Part shown: in pieces, positions 28,409-37,803 of the stretch
How the letters are laid out: every line of letters starts with the position of its first letter
How positions within the stretch are numbered: the first letter of the stretch is position 1
Origin: an uncultured Schlesneria sp.
GTDB lineage: Bacteria; Planctomycetota; Planctomycetia; Planctomycetales; Planctomycetaceae
Assembly: GCA_903840265.1 (NCBI GenBank)
Contig: CAIMFH010000161.1
Span: 1-64,000 of the forward strand
Length of the DNA: 64,000 nt
Direction: 5' to 3'
Notes under the pieces: model-generated
The model's database searches: none
Told to the model about the DNA's origin: nothing
The model's input: the letters and a program-made list of their open reading frames with translations, nothing else
Position numbers and translations under genes: made by a program

Positions 28409-30676
28409 TTAATCGAGAACCAGCATCTGGTGCAGTTCTAACGGGGGTAGCTCTAAGACAGGGCCGTTGGCATTGAGGATCTTGGGGGCGATGTGTCCAG
28501 GTTCAACGAACATTTCTTGGAAGTCCTGACTGCCGAGATGGACCTTGATGCCGTGGATCGAGATCGTTTCTTCGCGAAGGGGGACATCGACGGCGGGCAG
28601 TCCATGGTTGGCGGTGGTGTTCAGGCCGTTGAAGAAGTGGATGATCAGTCGATGTTGCTTGTTGGATCGGATTGCAGGCTGGTGCCAGTAGGTCACTTGA
28701 ACGCACTTGGGAGCTTCAATTCGGACCGGGAAGTGATGTTCTTCACCGGCGGCCCATTCGATCAACCGGGTCAGCATCCTGCGCTGGTAGGGGTAGGAAT
28801 AACTCCACATGGCCGCATCCAGGCACGCGGGAAGATAGGCCACCCTGCCCTTTCCAAATTGTCGTGCGATGATGCCAGGAATCGCGGCGTTCGGAGTCGT
28901 GCCGGCAGCAGTCGGAGTCAATCGAGCGATCACTTCATCGGCCTGTGGCTCGGTCACCAGGACTTGCGGACCCTTGAACGTGGCGACTCGGCCCGGGACA
29001 AGTTCACGAAGCGTGGGATCGTTCCAGATCGGTGATTCTGTCCATTGCAGTGTGGCGGCACCGACTCGCTGCTGCCAATAGGCTTCATCAACTGTGATTG
29101 CGAAATTCGCATCGAGAGTTTCTCGCTTTACGGGTGCCGCGGGCCGACCGCGATAGGAGACACCGAACAGATCCTTCAGACCGAAGTCCGGTCTCGGTCG
29201 TCCGAGCTCATCGCATAGCGAAGTTTCGCCCGTGGCAACCAATCCCCCGCCTTGTTGAACAAACTTGCGGATCGCAGCCAACTGAGCATCCGAAAGTGCG
29301 GCAGAACAGGGAAGGATCAGGACCTTGAATTCGGCGAGGGCGTCGTCAGTCACGTCCCAATCGTTGATTAGTGTCAATGGGAAGTGCTCTTCCATACCGA
29401 CTCGAAAAGCCCCGAAGACATGAGGCAGGAAACGCTCGGCGATGTCTCGGTAAGCGTAAAACTGTCGGGTCTGTTCACTGACAAGCAGAGCCGCCCATCG
29501 CAGCGGCGTGGTCTGTGCGATTAGAATTTCACGCCGCTTGATCTCGTCGAAGACGGCGGCGATCGATTCCTGATGTCCCGACCAACCGAGAGATTCCGCG
29601 CTGACGCTGCCATTGGTCAGCCCGAGCAGCGAGCGCGTGATCCGTTCGTATTTCGGGAAGCTGTCGGTCCCATAGGGGTTTCCGCGGGACATGAGGTACG
29701 CTTCCGAGGCGGCGGGGCGATCGCCGGCGACCGCTCGTGAATAGGCCGCACCAAACGCCGGGGCGACACTGGCCCCGAAGTTGGTTTCATCCAGCCACCA
29801 TTCCTGCATGGGGAGATCGAAGAGCTGGTTCATGCGCGTGGGCATGGCTCGTGGCGAATGCAGGAAATGGCCGTAACGTCCGGCGTTGACGGTCCAGGAC
29901 ATCACAACCGTATCCGGGTTGATCGCTTTGAGTCTCCGCTGAAGCCGCGCATAGTGTTGCTCCAACCGGTCGCCGCGCCACACCAGGTATTCGCGATAGG
30001 CGATGTCGTCGAGGTTGATGCGGTCTGGGATCCTTTTAGTCGTGTCGCGCAGGTAGCTGGTCTGGCAGGCGTCGCAATAGCAAATCGCGGGATGATAGTT
30101 GCCATCGAACGAATAGCCATCGATGCCAAAGTCTTCCACCAGTTCCGCGCAGACATCGATCAGATAGTGGCCCCAAGGGCCGTTGTTGCAGCCGAGGCGC
30201 GTTCCCAGGTTGTCTTCACGGGGCTCGACTCTGAGTGACGTGTCCGAGAGATCAGGTCGAATTCGCCAATCGGGATGAGCCTTCACGCAATCGACGGAAG
30301 GAAACGGGGGCAGACCCAGGCAATACTTCATTCCTTGCTGGTGACATTGATCAACGATCTGTTGCATCAGCTTGCGATCGGCGGGTGAAAGTCCCCCTCC
30401 GTCGCGGCGCAAAGGAAAATAGGGCCAGACTGCGTTGCCATGGCAAACTTGTACACCCAGCGCCGCCGCACGATCAATTTCGCCAGGGGTCACGAATGCC
30501 ATTCGCGTGACGGATCGAACCCAGTCGGGAATTTTCACCGGTGCAAAGGGAAGAGACTGTTGAACAGCCTCTTCTGCGGCAACGTCAACGGTGGGGAGCA
30601 TGGTCGCCCCGGCCAACCCTGCCACCGTGACAGAGAGAAAATCACGACGCGAGAGATGGGAGTCTAATTGTGACAT
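28409..30676 (-). CDS. Tat-exported glycoside-hydrolase-like protein
   Basis: This 755-residue protein has a Tat signal (LSRRDFLSVTVAGLAGATM). Residues 50-400 read like a TIM barrel of a glycosidase, with GIDGYSFDGNYHPAICYCD near residues 184-202 and a CYCDAC cysteine motif that would bind zinc. From about residue 440 comes a flavodoxin/GATase-like domain (LILPCSAALSDAQLAA followed by VQQGGGLVATGETS), as seen in the trimerisation domain of beta-galactosidases. It therefore resembles GH42-like or related hypothetical glycosidases; the substrate is unknown. The ATG at 30676 begins the Tat signal. Confidence 0.78.
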   Translation of the reverse strand: MSQLDSHLSRRDFLSVTVAGLAGATMLPTVDVAAEEAVQQSLPFAPVKIPDWVRSVTRMAFVTPGEIDRAAALGVQVCHGNAVWPYFPLRRDGGGLSPADRKLMQQIVDQCHQQGMKYCLGLPPFPSVDCVKAHPDWRIRPDLSDTSLRVEPREDNLGTRLGCNNGPWGHYLIDVCAELVEDFGIDGYSFDGNYHPAICYCDACQTSYLRDTTKRIPDRINLDDIAYREYLVWRGDRLEQHYARLQRRLKAINPDTVVMSWTVNAGRYGHFLHSPRAMPTRMNQLFDLPMQEWWLDETNFGASVAPAFGAAYSRAVAGDRPAASEAYLMSRGNPYGTDSFPKYERITRSLLGLTNGSVSAESLGWSGHQESIAAVFDEIKRREILIAQTTPLRWAALLVSEQTRQFYAYRDIAERFLPHVFGAFRVGMEEHFPLTLINDWDVTDDALAEFKVLILPCSAALSDAQLAAIRKFVQQGGGLVATGETSLCDELGRPRPDFGLKDLFGVSYRGRPAAPVKRETLDANFAITVDEAYWQQRVGAATLQWTESPIWNDPTLRELVPGRVATFKGPQVLVTEPQADEVIARLTPTAAGTTPNAAIPGIIARQFGKGRVAYLPACLDAAMWSYSYPYQRRMLTRLIEWAAGEEHHFPVRIEAPKCVQVTYWHQPAIRSNKQHRLIIHFFNGLNTTANHGLPAVDVPLREETISIHGIKVHLGSQDFQEMFVEPGHIAPKILNANGPVLELPPLELHQMLVLD

Positions 30677-30717
30677 CAATGATTTCTCCGAACGTGGGAA
30701 TTAAGAAGAGTGCTAGC

Positions 30718-30749
30718 CACGGATGAAACACGGATTGAACACCGATGAA
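30718..30749. repeat. three tandem 11-base units (CACGGATGAAA type)
   Basis: CACGGATGAAA, CACGGATTGAA and CACCGATGAAG follow each other directly, each differing by one to three bases. They lie in the spacer upstream of the glycosidase-like gene. No function is claimed. Confidence 0.55.
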
Positions 30750-31043
30750 GAAGGTAGATTCAAGAATCGCGTAGCGGTTTGGACGTGCATCAGTTTCATG
30801 CGATTCACTGCACTAACAGTCTGCCGCGCCTGGCGATTTCCCGAAACCAACGTAGCCTTCCTAGTCTGCTCTTTTTGTTTTCTGCGAGGGAGGCTGCTCA
30901 GCGAGCGGACTTTGTGATGGTACTGTTGGTGTGTTGACGATGAATTCGAAGTGACGCTGTCGCTGATCGCCGAGTGTGGTTGGTATGACGGTGTGGCCAG
31001 TCTCTCTCAGACTGAGTTGCGACCACGGAAGGATCGAAAGCCA

Positions 31044-31898
31044 ATGGATCTGGCGTATTGGGGCTTTTCGCACTGGCCATTTCAGCGACGTCAGATTGCG
31101 AGCGATGCCGCGATCGGGGCTTCTCATGAAGAAGCGTATGCTCGGCTGTTGTTCGTGATTGACGAGCAGCGTCGTTGCGCATCCTTGACGGGACCGGGCG
31201 GCACCGGCAAAAGCTGCCTGTTCCAGCGGTCGGCGGATTATGCGCGACGGCAGGGGCGGATGTGCATTGCCGTCGATGCGGCCAACATGGATGTTGTGGA
31301 ACTCACAATGCAGGTTGCCGATCAGCTGCATGCCGATAGCGACGGCGCGAGTTCATCGGCGACGTGGTCTCGCATGCAACAGCAGCTTGCCAACCGCGCG
31401 CTGGTCAGGCAGCGGACCGTGATTTTGATCGACAATATCGATTCGGCGCATCGAGACTGTGGGCAGGTCCTTCGCCGATTGATGAACCTGGCGGAATCCT
31501 TGGATGCGGCGCTGGCCGTCTTGCTCTTCTCAAGAGAACCCGTGGCCAGTCCCGAGTTGCAAGAGCAGATCGAATTGTCGATTGAGCTGTGCGGCTGGTC
31601 ACATCGTGAGACATCTCAATTTGTGTCGAACGCCACTCGAACTGCGGGGGCAAAGCGAGAGATCTTCACACCAGACGCGATCGATTTAGTCCAAGACCTG
31701 ACGCAGGGGATTCCGGCAGATGTCATTCGAATCTGCGATTTGGCACTGCTGGCGGCAATGAGCGACGATCGGCACGAGGTGGATGCCGCTCTGGTCCAGG
31801 CCGCCGTCGCTGAGTTTTCGCCGCGGCATGCAGTGAAAGCTCACCCGCGGTCGTTGGCGAGGCAAGAGCGTGCCAGTGCGATGGTGAGTACCGAGTGA
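31044..31898 (+). CDS. ExeA-like AAA ATPase
   Basis: The 284-residue protein starts MDLAYWGFSHWPF, the opening typical of ExeA/GspA-type ATPases (YxxxFGFxxxPF). Walker A is GPGGTGKS near residues 49-56, Walker B TVILIDNID near 126-134, and the C-terminal third (FTPDAIDLVQDLTQGIPADVIRIC) is the usual AAA lid. ExeA proteins help to place the secretin of type II secretion through the peptidoglycan; the single-domain form here lacks any visible peptidoglycan-binding module, so its role is uncertain. The ATG at 31044 has GGAAGGA 10 bases upstream. No secretion gene is adjacent. Confidence 0.75.
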   Translation: MDLAYWGFSHWPFQRRQIASDAAIGASHEEAYARLLFVIDEQRRCASLTGPGGTGKSCLFQRSADYARRQGRMCIAVDAANMDVVELTMQVADQLHADSDGASSSATWSRMQQQLANRALVRQRTVILIDNIDSAHRDCGQVLRRLMNLAESLDAALAVLLFSREPVASPELQEQIELSIELCGWSHRETSQFVSNATRTAGAKREIFTPDAIDLVQDLTQGIPADVIRICDLALLAAMSDDRHEVDAALVQAAVAEFSPRHAVKAHPRSLARQERASAMVSTE

Positions 31899-32223
31899 AG
31901 GTGCGTTTGATCGCAAGGGCATGCTGCGCTGCGAATTGAGTCGCGCCGGTACCTCGTAAATTGGTCTTGGCAATGACCACTCGATTCTGCCGATGGGACG
32001 GTAAATCCGAAGCCGCCTCGCTAGTTCGAATAACTGCGAGAATTCGCATTTTTGGAGTGATCGCTATAACCGGACCGCATTTCCGTCATGTTCGTTAGCT
32101 TGCGCCTTCCAGTTGCAAGCGACAAGACCGGCTTGCCGATGCAATCTGACACATTCGGCCCAGTCCTGATATTGCGGATATCAGATCCATCTGGCATTCG
32201 TGTCATGAGTGGAAGGAGCAATC
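31899..32223. other. gene-free stretch with a small palindrome
   Basis: No gene was recognised in these 325 bases. CTGATAT and ATATCAG form a 7-base inverted repeat around TGCGG at 32166-32184, about 40 bases upstream of the small lipoprotein start, and could be an operator. That is only a guess from position. Confidence 0.4.
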
Positions 32224-32460
32224 GTGCGTTTCGAATTTGCTGTCATCGGAATTCTGGCCATCGCTGGCTGTCAGTCTCAACGTGGCTACACCGCCGCGTG
32301 TCCTCACTGCAATCAGGCCCATACGGTTGTGAATAATCAGACTGCCGCGCCGTCTTCGATCAACCCGGTGACCTATAGCGATGCCGACGCACCCGCGCCG
32401 CTGCCGAAGAACTATGCGACCGCATTTGAGCCGGTGCCATCCGTTCCAGGAGTTGATTGA
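32224..32460 (+). CDS. small lipoprotein with a CxxC motif
   Basis: This 78-residue protein has a short hydrophobic start and a lipobox (VIGILAIAGCQSQ), so the Cys should carry a lipid after cleavage. The mature part opens with a CPHCNQAH motif, which looks like half of a zinc knuckle or a redox CxxC, then a Pro/Ala-rich tail. The GTG at 32224 is preceded by GGAAGGAG at a good distance. The function is unknown. Confidence 0.7.
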   Translation: MRFEFAVIGILAIAGCQSQRGYTAACPHCNQAHTVVNNQTAAPSSINPVTYSDADAPAPLPKNYATAFEPVPSVPGVD

Positions 32461-32472
32461 GTCGAGAGACGG

Positions 32473-32510
32473 GCACGCAGAATTGAGAGTGTTGCTTTCA
32501 TTCTGCGTGC
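32473..32510 (+). terminator. hairpin after the small lipoprotein gene
   Basis: GCACGCAGAAT (32473-32483) and ATTCTGCGTGC (32500-32510) are exact inverted repeats around a 16-base loop, starting 13 bases after the stop codon. There is no clear T run, so it may act as a weak or Rho-dependent terminator. Confidence 0.5.
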
Positions 32511-32584
32511 GCATTCTCTTCGACGTGCGGAGGCGCAAAGCGTGCGCAGAAGACTGGAAATCCTCGGCACATGGACTGTGCCTG

Positions 32585-33634
32585 CTATTTTTTGGGGACT
32601 TCCGGCAGGTGGTAGCCTTCGCAGTTCAGGCGAATTCTGTAGAGGCTGGACCCGGCTGTGATGTAGAGCAGGTTGCCATCTTTGCCACGACCGAAGCCGA
32701 CGTTGGTTGGAACTTCGGTCTTGATATAGTCCAACTCCTTACCCTCCGATGAATAGACGTAGATCCCCGGTCGATTCTCTGCACGGACGGCGACGTAGAG
32801 ATTGCCGTGCTTGTCGACGGTGAGTCCGTCCGGTCCATCAAATGGCGCGTAGTCGACCAGCGTCTTCCTGAATTTCGCGGTGCCGTCGCGAGCCAGGTCG
32901 TAGGCCATCAGTGCCATGTTTCCCTTGCGCACTGGCTCGTCTGTCTGGAGTTGCTCGGAGCCCGTGGCACCGTTGTCGTTGCTGACGACATAGAGAGTGT
33001 TCTGATCGGGTGAGACGGCAACGCCGTTTGGTTTACCGGCATTCGTGATGATGCGATGCAAGGTGCCGTCAGTGTCAATGCGATAGACCGCCATCACAGG
33101 TTGCTCAAGCGGCTCGTGCCCGAGATAGCGTGGGTCACTGAAATAGATTCGTCCTTTTTCATCGATGGTGATGTCGTTGGGAGCATTGAACGGGCGACCT
33201 TCGAACAAACCCGCGATGATATAGCTCTTGCCGGATTTCATGTCGGTCCGCGTGACGCGACGGCCGCCGTAGTCGGCTCCTTCAGCGACAATCATATCGC
33301 CGACGGCGTCGAACTTGATCCCATTCGACATGCCGCTGGGGGAACGGAAGATTGTGGTCTTGCTGGTGGCTGGATCAAATTTCCAGATGTGCCCCGCTTC
33401 GATTGCTCCTGTGTCATCGCGAGACTTATTCGAAAACGTGATCTCACTGAAGTACACCATGCCATCCGGTGCGATGCTGACTCCTTCGGTCAGGACGTGC
33501 GATTCGAAAAGCTGTTCGAGCTTGGAATCTGGCGGAACGATCGGATTGGCGGCAAACAGCCGGCCACAGAGACTCAGTGTGAAAAGCGGCACTGCGTAAA
33601 GCGAGAGTCGATGATGACGCGAGCGAAGCGGCAT
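32585..33634 (-). CDS. exported SMP-30/gluconolactonase-like protein
   Basis: The 349-residue protein has a signal peptide (about residues 1-28, ending near FAAN) and a six-bladed propeller of the SMP-30/gluconolactonase/LRE group. Motifs include EGVSIAPDGMVYFSEI (metal-binding Glu), NGIKFDAVGDMIVAEGADYGG, NAPNDITIDEKGRIYFSDPRY (the NDI/SDP metal site) and PNGVAVSPDQNTLYV. These proteins hydrolyse sugar lactones with a divalent metal. The ATG at 33634 has AAGGA about 8 bases upstream. It is convergent to the small lipoprotein gene. Confidence 0.87.
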   Translation of the reverse strand: MPLRSRHHRLSLYAVPLFTLSLCGRLFAANPIVPPDSKLEQLFESHVLTEGVSIAPDGMVYFSEITFSNKSRDDTGAIEAGHIWKFDPATSKTTIFRSPSGMSNGIKFDAVGDMIVAEGADYGGRRVTRTDMKSGKSYIIAGLFEGRPFNAPNDITIDEKGRIYFSDPRYLGHEPLEQPVMAVYRIDTDGTLHRIITNAGKPNGVAVSPDQNTLYVVSNDNGATGSEQLQTDEPVRKGNMALMAYDLARDGTAKFRKTLVDYAPFDGPDGLTVDKHGNLYVAVRAENRPGIYVYSSEGKELDYIKTEVPTNVGFGRGKDGNLLYITAGSSLYRIRLNCEGYHLPEVPKK

Positions 33635-33766
33635 GGCGAGTTCCTTCGAGTCTGCATGGCGATTGTTGGTGAATGATTGCGATGCCAACAATATGCGAAG
33701 CCCGTCGGGTGAACAATGCTCGCGACAGATCATTGAGTTCGAAGCCAGCGAATGCGACGTTCGCGA

Positions 33767-35377
33767 TCAGGAGGACATCCTTGTCAGGGCCACGATGCAA
33801 AGATCGTCGCTCGGTTTGCGGCCCTGACGAAAACGATCAACCGCTGCCATTAACTTGCGGACACGCTCAGCGGCATTGCTCACCGAATCCAGCAAGGAAT
33901 CGTCCAGCCGTTCCATGCCGAAAATGTCGCCCGCAGGATTGAATGCTTCACTGACTCCGTCGGTGTAAAGCACGAGTTCGTCCCCGCCCTCGAGATTGAT
34001 CGTGACCGGATGACACGGATTGTCGAGCAGCACTCCCAGAGGGAAGCCAGTGCGGTTCTCACCAACCTGGAGGACCGTTCCATTCCGTTTTCGCAGTCGA
34101 GGGAGCGGATGGCCGGCATTGGCGATACTGAGTGTGTGCTTCTGGGGATCCAGCACGACCAGGCAGAAGGTGATGAAATCGCTGTCCGATCGACAGACGG
34201 ACCGGTTCAATTCGTCCATCGCCGCCTTCAACGATGTCGCACTCGAAATGCAGTGCCGCAGTTCCGAGATGAATTCGGCGATGCGCAGCGACGCGGGAAG
34301 CCCCTTGCCTGAGGCATCGGCCACAGCCAGCATGAGCCGCCCGTCAGAGAGACGATGATAGATGTAGGCGTCACCGCCAACGATTTGAGCAGCGCAATAG
34401 TACTGGGCGAACGAGTAGCCCGGTACCTGTGGGGATTCGGTGGGAAGCATCCGTAGTTGGATTTGACGCGCGGTTTCCAATTGATGCCGCGTCAGTTCGT
34501 GCTCGACAACAACTTCGTGCGCGCGGGCATAACCGATGGCCTGTGCGGCCAAGGTGGCGGCACCGCTGACAAAGGCCAGGTCATCTTCGCAAAATTTCGC
34601 CTGCGAATCCTCGGTTTCCAGGATCACGATACCGAGTGCGGATCGTGTGGGGCCGATTACGATCGGGACATACATCGTGGATGAGAAGGTGGATTCGAGT
34701 GCCGATTCGCAGCTTTCATCACCTGAGTTATGAATCGAGGCGACTCCCTCTTCGAGGGTTTGACGAGACAGAGAGTAGTCGCCGGGCATGTCGGTGGCTG
34801 TCGATCCGTCGGCGTCGTGTCCGTGCTTAGTGGCGCGGGGCGACAGTTGACCGTCTTTCTCGACCAACAGAATTTCACCACTGCTCGCCTGCGGGAACGT
34901 CTGGAACAAGATGTCCAGGATCTTGGGCAGGATGACATTGACATCCAGGCTATGGCCGAGTTGTTGAATGATACCGAGCACGTTGTCCAACCGGACGCGC
35001 AGGCGGTTGGGCTGCCGGTCGTCGGTGGGTACGACGACATCCTGGTAGGCGGGCATCGATCCGCTGGAGGGGGCCTTCGACTCTTCAAACCGAAAAAATC
35101 GGATCGGCACGTCATACAGGTTGATCCGGTCACCGTCCTGCAGTGGAACGGGACTGTGGATCGGACGGCCGTTCAGGAAGGTTCCGTTGACGCTGTCCAG
35201 ATCTTCCAACAGGAACTCACCGAACCGTTCGACGATTCTGGCATGCTCACGTGAGATCGATCTCTTATTCAAAACAACGTCGCAGAAGCCTGATCTTCCA
35301 ATGACACATTCGTGTTGCATGGTTAGCGGAAAAGTGGTCCCCGTCAGTGGGGGGCCCATCACGACAAGGCTGGCCAT
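33767..35377 (-). CDS. FHA-GAF-SpoIIE (PP2C) phosphatase
   Basis: This is a three-domain signalling protein of 536 residues. An FHA domain (CVIGRSGFCDVVL, SISREHARIV, SVNGTFLNGR) occupies about residues 20-95 and should bind phosphothreonine. A GAF-type sensor region lies at about 130-290. The C-terminal 220 residues are a SpoIIE-type PP2C phosphatase (VADASGKGLPASL near residue 351, ELVLYTDGVSEAF near 469). Such proteins often act on anti-sigma-antagonist switches, but no partner is adjacent. No membrane segment was seen, so it should be cytoplasmic. Confidence 0.9.
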   Translation of the reverse strand: MASLVVMGPPLTGTTFPLTMQHECVIGRSGFCDVVLNKRSISREHARIVERFGEFLLEDLDSVNGTFLNGRPIHSPVPLQDGDRINLYDVPIRFFRFEESKAPSSGSMPAYQDVVVPTDDRQPNRLRVRLDNVLGIIQQLGHSLDVNVILPKILDILFQTFPQASSGEILLVEKDGQLSPRATKHGHDADGSTATDMPGDYSLSRQTLEEGVASIHNSGDESCESALESTFSSTMYVPIVIGPTRSALGIVILETEDSQAKFCEDDLAFVSGAATLAAQAIGYARAHEVVVEHELTRHQLETARQIQLRMLPTESPQVPGYSFAQYYCAAQIVGGDAYIYHRLSDGRLMLAVADASGKGLPASLRIAEFISELRHCISSATSLKAAMDELNRSVCRSDSDFITFCLVVLDPQKHTLSIANAGHPLPRLRKRNGTVLQVGENRTGFPLGVLLDNPCHPVTINLEGGDELVLYTDGVSEAFNPAGDIFGMERLDDSLLDSVSNAAERVRKLMAAVDRFRQGRKPSDDLCIVALTRMSS

Positions 35378-35923
35378 ACATCGGCTCCCTCCTAAGGAAG
35401 TTGGCCCTTCCCAAAGTTTTCACCGGGGCGATTGCCCGACGCAGACGACGTGATGTCACGTTCTCTAACAGCGCCAGTTCTCAATTTGCAATAGGCGAGT
35501 CCCCGTCAGAAGTCATCACACTTGATCGCTGCGATGGATGCGAGAAGAACACCTCTTTAACATTACGCAGCCGATCCTCAAAACGTTCACACAAATTCAC
35601 CACTTCTCGCGTTTTCAAGGAAATCCCTTTGGCTGGCCACGGGCGACTTGCGGTCAATCGGAGTCGCTGCCGGACGACATCAAATTTGAACTGTGGGCAA
35701 CTGATGAACACGTGAAGTAACGAAGATGTGATCGAGTGACACTCACCCCGACCCGCTGCTCGATCATACTGCAGTTGATCGTGAGGTATCGAACAGATCG
35801 GATGAGGTGCGGGCGAAAGCGTTGCGACTTGCAGAGCAAGTCGATGTAATGTGTCTCATTCACTTCCGCAGTCGCTTTGGCGGCGCTTCGATCCTCTCTT
35901 TCTGAGAAATTGTGGAGATCCTA
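35378..35923. other. gene-free divergent region before the urea locus
   Basis: About 545 bases lie between the divergent phosphatase and urea transporter genes. I saw no gene or strong repeat. It probably carries the promoter of the urea/urease run and may hold its regulatory sites, but no NtrC- or sigma-54-type box was recognised with confidence. Confidence 0.5.
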
Positions 35924-36838
35924 GTGACAGCCGATTCAATCGCCGTTCCTGACCAACAGTCGAAGAAGAACGTGCCGCCCTGGTTGGCTCCGCTGACAGG
36001 GTTGGGTCAGATCATGTTTCAGGACAGTGCTTGGACCGGCGCGTTCTTTCTGACTGGCATTGCGATCGTCTCCCCCGTGACCGCGGCCGGTGCCGCATTG
36101 GGAGCACTGGTCGGTACGTTGGCCGCGATGTTGCTGAAGTATGACGAGCAGGAAATTCGCGACGGCATCTACGGCTTCAATGCGAGCCTGGTGGGAATCG
36201 CGATGATAGCTCGCTATCAACCACATGTCTTGACGTTCTTGTTGATCATCGTCGGAGCGGGGGTGTCGACAATGCTCACGCGCGAAATGCGTCGTCGCGT
36301 CCCATTTCCCACATATACCACACCGTTCATTGTGACCACGTGGGTCGCGCTCTTCATGGCGCAGGAGTTCAGCATTCCACCGGTCGTCCACCCGACAGAA
36401 CCGGAAGGGACTTTGGATATCGCTGCCGCTGTGGTGCGAGGTGTCAGTGAAGTGATGTTTCAGGCGAATGTGCTCACCGGAATCTTGTTCATCGTGGGGA
36501 TCGCACTACGTTCGTGGCGTGGCGCGGTGTGGGCGCTCGTCGGTTCTCTGATGGGCCTGATGACGGGACTGTCGCACGCGGCCCCTGAACCAAATCTCTC
36601 ACTGGGAATCTATGGATATAACGCGGCACTCGCAGCGATGGCGATGGCTCTGTATCGGCGATCGGTAACGCTGCCACTGTTCGCAGTCATTCTGTCAGTC
36701 CCTGTCACGGAGATCTTCCCGGTGATCGGGCTACCAACTCTGACCGCGCCGTTCGTCATCGCCTGTTGGGCGGTGATCGGCATGGATAAGCTGGATCGGA
36801 AACTGTACGGAGCGCAATCACCAGCCTACCCGGGGTAA
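35924..36838 (+). CDS. urea transporter (UT family)
   Basis: This 304-residue integral membrane protein has the internally repeated layout of UT channels. The paired motifs are LTGLGQIMFQDSAWTGAFFL in the first half and VSEVMFQANVLTGILFI in the second, and the signature DGIYGFNASLVGIA has its second-half partner LGIYGYNAALAAMA. It should let urea diffuse into the cell. The GTG at 35924 follows GGAG by 6 bases; an upstream GTG at 35912 is possible. It leads directly into the urease genes, with 178 bp between. Confidence 0.9.
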   Translation: MTADSIAVPDQQSKKNVPPWLAPLTGLGQIMFQDSAWTGAFFLTGIAIVSPVTAAGAALGALVGTLAAMLLKYDEQEIRDGIYGFNASLVGIAMIARYQPHVLTFLLIIVGAGVSTMLTREMRRRVPFPTYTTPFIVTTWVALFMAQEFSIPPVVHPTEPEGTLDIAAAVVRGVSEVMFQANVLTGILFIVGIALRSWRGAVWALVGSLMGLMTGLSHAAPEPNLSLGIYGYNAALAAMAMALYRRSVTLPLFAVILSVPVTEIFPVIGLPTLTAPFVIACWAVIGMDKLDRKLYGAQSPAYPG

Positions 36839-37016
36839 TGAGGATGGTCTTTGTCCACACCTCTGACACTCTTGTTTTCAGCCAACACGATTGCCAAGAT
36901 GCTGCCGCTACGCTGTGCTGCACGCAGAGAAACAACAGCATTGAATGTAGAACCCCTTTCGTCTGGCCGAAGCGTTTCGCGACAACGTGGGCCTGCGACT
37001 GTACTGGAGAAAAAGC

Positions 37017-37319
37017 ATGCACCTGACGCCGCGGGAAATGGAAAAGATCCTGATCTATTCGCTGGCCGAGATTTCGCTGAAGCGGAAAGCAAAAGGATTG
37101 AAGCTGAATCACCCGGAATCGATGGCCATCATTTGTGCCGCCGCCATGGATGGAGCTCGCGAAGGGAAAACTCTGGAAGAAGTCATGGAAACGGCGTCGC
37201 ATGTTTTAACGCGCGAGGACGTGATGGAAGGGGTCGCTGAAATGATCCCTTACGTCCAGCTCGAAGCTGTTTTTACGGACGGCAGCCGACTGATTACGGT
37301 TCACGACCCCATCCACTAA
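37017..37319 (+). CDS. ureA: urease subunit gamma
   Basis: This 100-residue subunit starts [18 protein letters not shown] and contains [20 protein letters not shown] and [24 protein letters not shown], the full gamma-subunit pattern. It is structural and assembles with UreB and UreC. The ATG at 37017 is preceded by GGAGAAA, and codons upstream of it give no urease similarity. ureB follows after 16 bp. Confidence 0.95.
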   Translation: MHLTPREMEKILIYSLAEISLKRKAKGLKLNHPESMAIICAAAMDGAREGKTLEEVMETASHVLTREDVMEGVAEMIPYVQLEAVFTDGSRLITVHDPIH

Positions 37320-37335
37320 CCACAGGACAATTCCA

Positions 37336-37779
37336 ATGGCTAAGAAAGAAATGCCAAAAGAAGCCCCGGTTGAAAAGAAGACCCCTGTCGGTGGGTTGGT
37401 ATTAGGTGAAGGTGATATCGAGATCAATGCTGGGCGTCCGACCGTGACAATCAAGGTTCGCAACACAGGCGACCGGCCGATTCAGATCGGATCGCACTAT
37501 CACTTTTTCGAAGTGAACCGCGCTTTGGAGTTTGACCGCGCCGCGGCGTTCGGCAAGCGACTTGATGTTCCCGCGACCACAGGGGTGCGGTTTGAACCGG
37601 GAGACGAACGAGAAGTGACGCTGGTCGCCATGGCCGGGAAGCAGCGGATCTACGGGTTCTCCAATCTGGTTGATGGTTGGACCGGCGGTAGTGATTCGAC
37701 TTATCGGCCCAACTATGGCGAATCGATCAAGCGTGCCGAAGAGCTCGGGTTCAAATCGAAGAAATCATCGAAGAAGTAA
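37336..37779 (+). CDS. ureB: urease subunit beta
   Basis: The beta subunit has the motifs [32 protein letters not shown] and [16 protein letters not shown]. At 147 residues it is longer than the usual 100-110. The extra is a charged N-terminal stretch ([14 protein letters not shown]) and a basic tail ending SKKSSKK. It remains separate from UreA, as in most bacteria. ureC follows after 24 bp. Confidence 0.95.
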   Translation: MAKKEMPKEAPVEKKTPVGGLVLGEGDIEINAGRPTVTIKVRNTGDRPIQIGSHYHFFEVNRALEFDRAAAFGKRLDVPATTGVRFEPGDEREVTLVAMAGKQRIYGFSNLVDGWTGGSDSTYRPNYGESIKRAEELGFKSKKSSKK

Positions 37780-37803
37780 CGTCGGACCAGAGGAGCCACA
37801 GCC

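Noticed and set aside
32166-32184. CTGATAT/ATATCAG palindrome as a regulator binding site
   Set aside because: A 7-base inverted repeat is expected by chance in a window of this size; without conservation or a known regulator it is only noted.
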